NCBI GenBank assembly: GCA_938028585.1
Contig: CALIZH010000315.1
Location: forward strand, 1 to 6,508
Origin: an uncultured Actinomyces sp.
GTDB taxonomy: Bacteria; Actinomycetota; Actinomycetes; Actinomycetales; Actinomycetaceae
Reading direction: 5' to 3'
Length of the DNA: 6,508 nucleotides
In this document: piece by piece, positions 1-5,195 of the stretch
How positions within the stretch are numbered: the stretch's first letter is position 1
How the letters are laid out: each line of letters opens with the position of its first letter
Position numbers and translations under genes: made by a program
The notes under the pieces: generated by a model
Told to the model about the DNA's origin: nothing
Database searches by the model: none
Seen by the model: only the letters and a program-made list of their open reading frames with translations

Positions 1-2751
1 GGCACGCGTCTCTAGTTGTTCAACCCGCATGCGCAATTCGGCACGCAGGATCTCAGCCTGCTGCGAGGCTAAAGTAAGCTGCGAAATTTGCGAACGCACA
101 TCATCAAGTTCTCGACGTACAGCAGTAAGTTTCTCTGAATCGGCCTTTCGCGATTCTTCAATCGCATCACGGCGCGCTTTTGCTGAGGCAACCGCGCTCT
201 GAGCGCGAGCATAACCTTTCTGCGCTTCTTCCAAGACTCCTTGAGCGCGTGACAGTTCGCGCCGACGGCGTTCTTCCCGCCGCTGATAAGCAATGCGTTC
301 TTCACGACTTCGCGCGGCGGCTTGGCGAAGGTTTCGCGCTCTGGACGCGGCGCCTCGTGACTCTTCTTCTGCAGCTCGTAAAGCCAAGCGCGCCTGGGTT
401 TCTTCGTCGCGGGCTGCACGTGCGGCTACCGCGCACTCTTCGGCGTGACGGCTCGCAGCCTCAAGATCAACATCGGGTGCCTCGAGGGCTGCGTTTTTCA
501 GCCGTTCCTGCGCATTCTCATGAGATTCGCGAGCCTGCTCCAACTGTTCTTGCGCGCGTTTGAGGGTTTCCTCAGCGCGAGTCGTCTCAGCGCGGGCAGC
601 TCGAAGGGCACTGTGAACGCGCGCGGCTTCCTGCGCAATCTTTGCTTGACGCGCATCTTCTTCACGAAGGGTCTTCAGAGCCTGATTTGCGCCGCGAACT
701 GCCAAGTCGAGCGCGGCGTTGGCACGTGTCAGTTCTTCTTGGACACGTCGTTCTTCCTCCATAGCTGCGCTTGCTGCGCCAGCTGCTTCCTCATACTGCG
801 CGCGAAGTGCAAGTGGTGATGCGCTTTCTTCGCCTGCAACCAACATGGATGTTCGTGAGAGAACATCTCCCTGAGTCGTGGCAACGCGTTCGATTTCTGG
901 GTGCGTCAAGGCTTGGCGAGCTTCCTCCAGAGTCTCACAGACCCATGAACCCACGAGAAGAGCATCGACAAGCCCATCGAATGCTGTCGAAGTGACGAGA
1001 TCCTTTGCCCATGTACCTGCAAGGCCATCAAGTTTCGGCGCTTTTTGAGAATTCGAGGCATCATCGATGAGAAGACGCACTTGTCCCTGAGCCTTTTGAC
1101 GCGCATCGGCAGCGGTCTGCCACGCATGTTCTGGGGTATCGATGACCAGGGCATCGGCAAAAGGAGAAAGCAATTGGGCGATTGCGTTTTCATAGCCAGC
1201 ACGGATGTGAAGTGCGCTGGGGAGATCACCCTTCGCGCCGGGAGCATTCATATACGAGGCGGTGCCATCACTTGGAGTAAGCGTTTGGGCGAGGGCGTCG
1301 CGGCGCGCCTCCCAGCGTGCGCGTCCTGCCCGGGCATCACGTTCTCGCGCCAGAAGTTCATCGACCTTTTCGCGCGCTTCCTCCCGCTTCGCTTGTGCGA
1401 TATTCAGGGCTTTCGAGGCAGTTGAATCGTTTTGGGGATCGCTTTCCGAATAGGCTTCGGCCTCACGCGCAGCTTGAGCCTCACGCTCTCGTGCCGCATC
1501 CAGTTGATGCGCCGCGCGTTGTGCTTCCGATTGCGCAGCATCCAGACGTGACGCAGCCGAGGCGACCCCAGCACTCAGTCGCGCGCTTGCCTCGCGATAA
1601 TCGGCAAGCAGACGATTCGCTTGCGCAAGGGCACGCTGGGCCTCGTCATCACGTTTTTCAGCCTCACCACGTTGCCTCAGTGCCTGATCGACGCGTTCTG
1701 AAGCGCTTTGCACGCGCTGAAGGATCTGTGCGTCCTCATGGCTTGCTGCCTGCGCACGTTCATCCAAAGAAGCTGGGTCTTCACTTTGAGGTGCCAGCTC
1801 TGGCTGAGAATGCGTCAATACTCGTTCGCGAGCAATCGTCATTGTCGCATTGAGACGTTCAGCGATTGCGGTGAGAGCTTGCCATTCCTCCATCGCTTGC
1901 GCGGCATGCGGATGACGCTCGGCTTCCTCTGCTTCTAACTCACGGATACGCGCTTGTGCACGCGCCTCTTCTTCTTGAAGGGAGGTCAAGCGTTCATGCT
2001 GTGTGCCCGCGTCCTCGGAACCGCGACGAAGCTTATCGCGAGCAATGACCAAATCATCAGCTAGCAATCGCGCCTTTGCATCACGTACCCGTGCCTGAAT
2101 GATCGACGCACGCCGGGCAATTTTTGCCTGACGGGCGAGCGGACGTAATTGACGTTCAATCTCACTGGTTAGATCAAGAACGCGAACCAGGTTCTGATCC
2201 ATATCTGAGAGCTTTCGAAGCGCGCGCTCTTTCCGCCTGCGGTGCTTGAGCACTCCTGCTGCTTCTTCAATGAAGCCGCGTCGTTCCTCGGGAGTCGAGG
2301 ACAAAATCGTATCCAGCTGGCCTTGACCGACAATGACATGCATCTGCCGCCCCATGCCGGTATCCGAAAGGAGCTCTTGAATATCTAAGAGCCTAGCGGG
2401 AGTTCCATTAATGGCGTATTCGCTTCCACCCCCACGAAAAAGCGTGCGTGAAATGGTGACCTCTGAATAGTCAATGGGGAGAAGACCATCTGAATTGTCG
2501 ATGGTGAGATCGACTTGAGCACGCCCCAATGCGGCCCGGCCAGATGTGCCGGCGAAGATCACGTCCGCCATATTGGCACCGCGAAGAGTTTTTGCGCCCT
2601 GCTCCCCCATCACCCAGGCAAGAGCATCAACAACATTAGATTTGCCGGAACCATTGGGACCGACGACACAGGTAATCCCCGGTTCAAGGCGAAGAGTCGT
2701 TGCGCTGGCGAAGGATTTGAATCCTCTCAGGGACAGGGTTTTCAGGTGCAC
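1..2751 (-). CDS. smc: Chromosome partition protein SMC, C-terminus beyond the window edge
   Basis: SMC is the ATPase of bacterial condensin; it dimerises, binds ScpA/ScpB and compacts and segregates the nucleoid. The frame is open without a stop from the GTG at 2751 to base 1, giving 917 codons. Residues 1-15 read VHLKTLSLRGFKSFA, the usual SMC start. Walker A GPNGSGKSN is at 31-39, the R-loop arginine at 57 (KTLRG) and the Q-loop VGQGQLD at 141-147. A charged Ala/Arg/Glu-rich coiled coil covers about 170-495, the hinge about 497-645, and the returning coil from about 646 to the edge. The ABC signature, Walker B and D-loop belong to the missing part, about 265 residues judging from the usual length near 1,180. 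The GTG start fits the family, but its Shine-Dalgarno is weak. The hinge has AG where GG is usual (639-640). Identity is certain; exact domain borders are estimates. Confidence 0.97.
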   Translation of the reverse strand, partial: MHLKTLSLRGFKSFASATTLRLEPGITCVVGPNGSGKSNVVDALAWVMGEQGAKTLRGANMADVIFAGTSGRAALGRAQVDLTIDNSDGLLPIDYSEVTISRTLFRGGGSEYAINGTPARLLDIQELLSDTGMGRQMHVIVGQGQLDTILSSTPEERRGFIEEAAGVLKHRRRKERALRKLSDMDQNLVRVLDLTSEIERQLRPLARQAKIARRASIIQARVRDAKARLLADDLVIARDKLRRGSEDAGTQHERLTSLQEEEARAQARIRELEAEEAERHPHAAQAMEEWQALTAIAERLNATMTIARERVLTHSQPELAPQSEDPASLDERAQAASHEDAQILQRVQSASERVDQALRQRGEAEKRDDEAQRALAQANRLLADYREASARLSAGVASAASRLDAAQSEAQRAAHQLDAAREREAQAAREAEAYSESDPQNDSTASKALNIAQAKREEAREKVDELLARERDARAGRARWEARRDALAQTLTPSDGTASYMNAPGAKGDLPSALHIRAGYENAIAQLLSPFADALVIDTPEHAWQTAADARQKAQGQVRLLIDDASNSQKAPKLDGLAGTWAKDLVTSTAFDGLVDALLVGSWVCETLEEARQALTHPEIERVATTQGDVLSRTSMLVAGEESASPLALRAQYEEAAGAASAAMEEERRVQEELTRANAALDLAVRGANQALKTLREEDARQAKIAQEAARVHSALRAARAETTRAEETLKRAQEQLEQARESHENAQERLKNAALEAPDVDLEAASRHAEECAVAARAARDEETQARLALRAAEEESRGAASRARNLRQAAARSREERIAYQRREERRRRELSRAQGVLEEAQKGYARAQSAVASAKARRDAIEESRKADSEKLTAVRRELDDVRSQISQLTLASQQAEILRAELRMRVEQLETRA

Positions 2752-2796
2752 GAGACCCAGCCTAAAGCTTCCTGAAGGTTTTCAGCGGATTATTGC
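2752..2796 (-). other. Gap between dhaM and smc; no convincing promoter or terminator
   Basis: These 45 bases separate the dhaM stop from the smc GTG. Reading on the minus strand, AGGAAG (2773-2768) lies 16 bases before the GTG, too far for a normal ribosome binding site, and AGG (2763-2761) is the only nearer purine match. A 5-bp inverted repeat CTGAA/TTCAG with a 4-base loop (2772-2785) is too short and has no following T-run. I find no good -10/-35 pair. Readthrough from dhaM into smc therefore looks possible, though a promoter inside dhaM cannot be excluded. Confidence 0.5.
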
Positions 2797-3549
2797 TCAA
2801 TGCGTGCCGCCCTCGAGCATATCACGGGCAAGTTCCAGCGCTTTGTCGCAATCAGGTCCCTGAGCGCGAACATGAACGTGCTCGCCATGACGCACTCCCA
2901 GGGACATAATTTCAAGGACAGACGAGGCATCAACATCGTTGATCCAGACCTGAACATCCAAGGATGCGAGTGCACGAACAAGAAGAGCGGCAGGACGTGC
3001 ATGTAAGCCCGCAGGATCAGTGACGACCATATCGGCTTCGCGAAACTTCTTCGATGCATCAGGGGATGAAAGAACATTCGAATTCGCGTCAAGGCTCACG
3101 CTAGTGATCTGCTCAAGTTCAGCACGCGCTCTGCCCGCCATATCGATCACGCTCTGATAGGCAGCTGCAGCAACTTGGCGAAGTCCCAATCCACCTCGCG
3201 CAGCAACAGCAGCGGCAATTGTGCCCTCGACAAGAGGCGCATTGATACACATGCAGTCTTTTGGTTCGCCTCGGAGTTCAAGGACTGTCTGGGCCACCAT
3301 AGTTGCTGAGCCAAGGTCGCACATCAAAAGAACGCCCCTGCAGCATTCTTCATCACCTGGTTTGTGAACCTGCGCCAAAGCGCGGTCGAGCGCGTTTTCT
3401 ACTTTGTGCATGGATGTGCCCAAAGCACCTGTGTCATCTCCAGCTGCGATCTCAAAGTGGACATCGGGGGCCATCTGCGTCGCGAGGTCAACGACTCCCT
3501 TTGCCAGTTCGTGACTGTGAGAAATGATCACAAAAGAAACACGCGCCAT
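2797..3549 (-). CDS. dhaM: DhaM, PTS phosphoryl donor of dihydroxyacetone kinase (EIIA-HPr fusion)
   Basis: DhaM rephosphorylates the ADP bound to DhaL, using phosphate from the PTS, in the cytoplasm. The protein is 250 residues. Residues 1 to about 130 are an EIIA-mannose-type domain: the active histidine is H11 in VIISHSHELAKG, and further family motifs are GDDTGALGTS (37-46), CDLGSATMVAQ (77-87) and APLVEGTIAAAV (104-115). After a linker, about 172-250 form an HPr domain with GLHARPA (181-187), where H183 is the phosphorylation site. S210 aligns with the regulatory Ser46 of HPr, followed by IMSLG (214-218). The enterobacterial DhaM carries a third, EI-like domain that is absent here, so the cell's general EI should be needed. 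The ATG at 3549 is chosen over one at 3618 because it has AGGA 8 bases upstream and starts the family's N-terminus (MARVSFVIISHS). The gene follows dhaL by 10 bp. Confidence 0.93.
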   Translation of the reverse strand: MARVSFVIISHSHELAKGVVDLATQMAPDVHFEIAAGDDTGALGTSMHKVENALDRALAQVHKPGDEECCRGVLLMCDLGSATMVAQTVLELRGEPKDCMCINAPLVEGTIAAAVAARGGLGLRQVAAAAYQSVIDMAGRARAELEQITSVSLDANSNVLSSPDASKKFREADMVVTDPAGLHARPAALLVRALASLDVQVWINDVDASSVLEIMSLGVRHGEHVHVRAQGPDCDKALELARDMLEGGTH

Positions 3550-3557
3550 TGGGGGTG

Positions 3558-3561
3558 TCCT
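3558..3561 (-). promoter_or_regulatory. Ribosome binding site of dhaM
   Basis: AGGA overlaps the dhaL TAG stop codon and lies 8 bases before the ATG at 3549. It decides between this start and the in-frame ATG at 3618, and it suggests that translation of dhaM is coupled to termination of dhaL. Confidence 0.65.
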
Positions 3562-4201
3562 ATTCTTCAGCGGCAGCGCGCGCTGCCTGCATGATGATGA
3601 TTGCGGATGAAACGGCACCCGGGTCTAGATGCCCAACGGAACGTTCACCCAGATAGGATGCACGCCCCTTCAGAGCCTTCATTCCTTCGGTGAGGGTAGC
3701 GCCGCGCTGCGCAGCTTGGGCAGCGCAAGAGAGAACCTCATCAACAGAGGCACCTTTCTCACACGCATCGCGAGCGGCATGAGCGGCGGGAAGCCACGCG
3801 TCAAGCATGGTCTTATCCCCGGCCTCGGCATTCCCTCGGTGGGCAATACCTTCCGCGATGGCCTCGTACAGGACGACAATCGTTTCACTGGCACCGAGGT
3901 CGGGATGCTCTGCAATGGCGCGCCCTCCGCGCAGGAAACCTGTTCCATACAGTGGACCCGAGGCCCCGCCAACGTGAGCAAGCAAGGTCTTTGCGACCAG
4001 GGTGAGCCCTTCGCAGAGGGAGGCAGGAGCTTGCTCTTCGACGAGGCGGCGAACCTCAGTGAAGCCTCGCGTGATATTGATGCCGTGGTCACCGTCACCA
4101 ATCTGTCGGTCAAGTTCGGTCAGTCGTTCTTCGTCTCGAAGTAATGCCGTGGCACAAAGGTCCATCCATTGCTCGAGCCATTGTGTGTTGATGGTGGTCA
4201 T
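3560..4201 (-). CDS. dhaL: DhaL, ADP-binding kinase subunit of PTS-dependent dihydroxyacetone kinase
   Basis: DhaL holds a tightly bound ADP that is charged to ATP by DhaM and phosphorylates the substrate on DhaK. The 213-residue length is normal for the subunit. The Mg-nucleotide site is intact: ELDRQIGDGDHGIN (29-42) supplies D31, D36, D38 and H39. Other family motifs are GGASGPLYGTGFLRGG (78-93), GDKTMLDAW (128-136) and the nucleotide-capping segment GRASYLGERSVGHLDPGA (179-196). The ATG shares its A with the TAA of dhaK (TAATG), and GGAG lies 6 bases upstream inside the end of dhaK, so the two are very probably translationally coupled and made in equal amounts. Unlike DhaK beside it, DhaL shows no unusual change in its motifs. 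The EIIA-type DhaM next door argues for the PTS-driven system and against an ATP-dependent one-chain Dha kinase. Confidence 0.95.
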   Translation of the reverse strand: MTTINTQWLEQWMDLCATALLRDEERLTELDRQIGDGDHGINITRGFTEVRRLVEEQAPASLCEGLTLVAKTLLAHVGGASGPLYGTGFLRGGRAIAEHPDLGASETIVVLYEAIAEGIAHRGNAEAGDKTMLDAWLPAAHAARDACEKGASVDEVLSCAAQAAQRGATLTEGMKALKGRASYLGERSVGHLDPGAVSSAIIIMQAARAAAEE

Positions 4202-5106
4202 TATTCACTCCATGAGGGGGCAAGTGTCGGAGCATCGTAAAGGCTAAGGATATCGGGATTTGCGCGCATAAGTGTGATTGACAGCCCGTCCATGTCTGCA
4301 CTGGTGACGAATCTTCCAACTTTGGTGCGCGCAATATTGATACTTGCGTTTTCTGCGCGTTTATCGACGCTCAGAAGAGCACTTTCAATGTCATTCGGGT
4401 CTGCCTGTCCAAGATCGTTAACCAAAATGATCAAAGGATCATTTCCAGGGACAAGTTGGGAAAAAACCTCATCGATGCAGTGTTCAATCACTTCACGTCG
4501 ATGAGAGAAAGTACGGCGCTGCACTCCCCTCTCGCCATGGATCCCCACTCCCAGTTCAGCCTGCCCAGCGGGGATATCAAAAACGGGAATTCCCTGCTCA
4601 TCTGAGGGAGCGCGGAATGCGACGCCGTAGCTGACAATGGATTCACTGATTTGATTGGCAAGCGAGGCGAGTTCTTCGCTGGCCTGTCCCAGCCAGGCTG
4701 CAGCGCCCAGAATTTTCTCATAGAGCACGGTCCCCGCAATCCCGCGAGCGCCTTGAGATACCTCTCGAGTCGCGCAATCATCGCAGACGCGAATCAGCGT
4801 GCATTCAAGCCCAGAAGCTGCCGCTAGCTCCGCGGCCAACTCAAAATTCAATACATCGCCGGTGTAGTTCTTCACCAATGCGACGATCGTATTCACACCC
4901 AGTTCGGCAGTAGCTTCTTCCATCAACTGGGCAATGTCAGGCGCTGAGGGTGATGTAAAACGAGGCCCCGTCACGCAAGCGTGAAGCATCCCAGGAGCAA
5001 CAAATCCGGAATCAAGGGGCTCATGTCCGCCACCGCCACCGGAAATGAAGGCGAGAGCAGGGGGCGAATCTGAGCGGACGGCGATCACAACTTGCGATTC
5101 AGTCAA
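4201..5106 (-). CDS. dhaK: DhaK, substrate-binding subunit of dihydroxyacetone kinase, short and divergent
   Basis: DhaK binds dihydroxyacetone covalently through a histidine and presents it to DhaL for phosphorylation to dihydroxyacetone phosphate. The key residues are present: H28 in ISGGGGGHEP (21-30; E. coli H56), K79 and D84 in KNYTGDVLNFE (79-89), and H190 in VGIHGERG (187-194; E. coli H218, the covalent ligand). ARGIAGTVLYEKI (120-132) and SITLM (276-280) are also typical. It is only 301 residues (E. coli has 356) and begins about 28 residues late, without the usual N-terminal helical segment containing AHP. The TTG start is supported by AGGGGGAG 6 bases upstream; an in-frame stop lies 11 codons before it, so no longer form exists. 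The usual GEP after the histidine is GER, and the usual Leu-Gly-x-Thr-Pro...Glu-Leu-Tyr segment is replaced by LGQADPNDIESA (232-243). A related C3/C4 ketose could be the real substrate. Confidence 0.92.
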   Translation of the reverse strand: MTESQVVIAVRSDSPPALAFISGGGGGHEPLDSGFVAPGMLHACVTGPRFTSPSAPDIAQLMEEATAELGVNTIVALVKNYTGDVLNFELAAELAAASGLECTLIRVCDDCATREVSQGARGIAGTVLYEKILGAAAWLGQASEELASLANQISESIVSYGVAFRAPSDEQGIPVFDIPAGQAELGVGIHGERGVQRRTFSHRREVIEHCIDEVFSQLVPGNDPLIILVNDLGQADPNDIESALLSVDKRAENASINIARTKVGRFVTSADMDGLSITLMRANPDILSLYDAPTLAPSWSE

Positions 5107-5112
5107 CCGTAT

Positions 5113-5120
5113 CTCCCCCT
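5113..5120 (-). promoter_or_regulatory. Strong Shine-Dalgarno of dhaK
   Basis: AGGGGGAG is followed by 6 bases (ATACGG) and then the TTG at 5106. This spacing supports the rare start codon. Its first three bases overlap the right arm of the palindrome at 5118-5127, so a protein bound there, or a folded RNA, could affect translation as well as transcription. Confidence 0.75.
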
Positions 5121-5127
5121 GATCAGG
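5118..5127. promoter_or_regulatory. 10-bp perfect palindrome, possible operator of dhaKLM
   Basis: CCTGATCAGG is a perfect palindrome between the putative -10 hexamer and the dhaK start codon, at about +6 to +15 of the predicted transcript. That is a usual place for a repressor. As RNA it could only form a 3-bp stem, so a DNA-binding site is the likelier reading. A 10-bp palindrome can arise by chance, and no regulator gene is adjacent. Confidence 0.4.
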
Positions 5128-5138
5128 CCCTTCCCTTC

Positions 5139-5144
5139 ATAATA
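5139..5144 (-). promoter_or_regulatory. Putative -10 element of the dhaKLM promoter
   Basis: TATTAT matches the consensus TATAAT at five of six positions and lies 32 bases before the dhaK TTG. At a 16-18 base spacing the upstream hexamers (GTATTT, AGTATT, TAGTAT) do not resemble TTGACA. If real, the promoter has a poor -35 and would probably need an activator; the direct repeats at 5165-5192 lie where one would bind. The predicted transcription start is near 5132. Confidence 0.5.
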
Positions 5145-5164
5145 CCCGTGTATATCCTGAAAAT

Positions 5165-5192
5165 ACTAGGGCACTCGACTACACGACTAGGG
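5165..5192. repeat. Direct repeats upstream of dhaK, possible activator sites
   Basis: On the minus strand CCCTAGT occurs at 5192-5186 and again at 5171-5165, exactly 21 bp apart, which is two helical turns. Between and overlapping them, TAGTCG occurs twice with an 8-bp period (5189-5184 and 5181-5176). Relative to the putative -10, the repeats fall at about -33 to -39 and -54 to -60, the usual position for activator binding on one face of the DNA. The distal copy lies 3 bp after the folC stop codon. The regulator is unknown. Confidence 0.45.
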
Positions 5193-5195
5193 TGT

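Noticed and set aside
69..419. A 116-codon minus-strand frame within the smc region
   Set aside because: It is in a different frame from smc, whose own frame is open throughout and gives a clear coiled coil; its Lys/Arg-rich product has no recognisable domain.
445..1853. Several overlapping plus-strand open frames of 120-180 codons opposite smc
   Set aside because: They lie opposite the continuous SMC reading frame, are rich in Arg/Ser/Leu with no family motif, and result from the GC-biased codons of the coiled coil.
2772..2785. A terminator hairpin between dhaM and smc
   Set aside because: The stem is only 5 bp with AT pairs and there is no T-run after it on either strand.
3550..3618. A 23-residue N-terminal extension of DhaM from the ATG at 3618
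   Set aside because: It would overlap dhaL by 59 bp and has no family similarity, whereas the ATG at 3549 has AGGA at 8 bases and starts the usual EIIA N-terminus.
5123..5140. A five-codon leader peptide (MKGRA) before dhaK
   Set aside because: Its ATG overlaps the putative -10 hexamer, so it would not be on that transcript, and it has no attenuator-like stems around it.
5107..5195. A frameshifted remnant of the missing DhaK N-terminus
   Set aside because: All three minus-strand frames carry stops and none reads like the usual N-terminal helix with AHP; the sequence looks like a promoter region instead.
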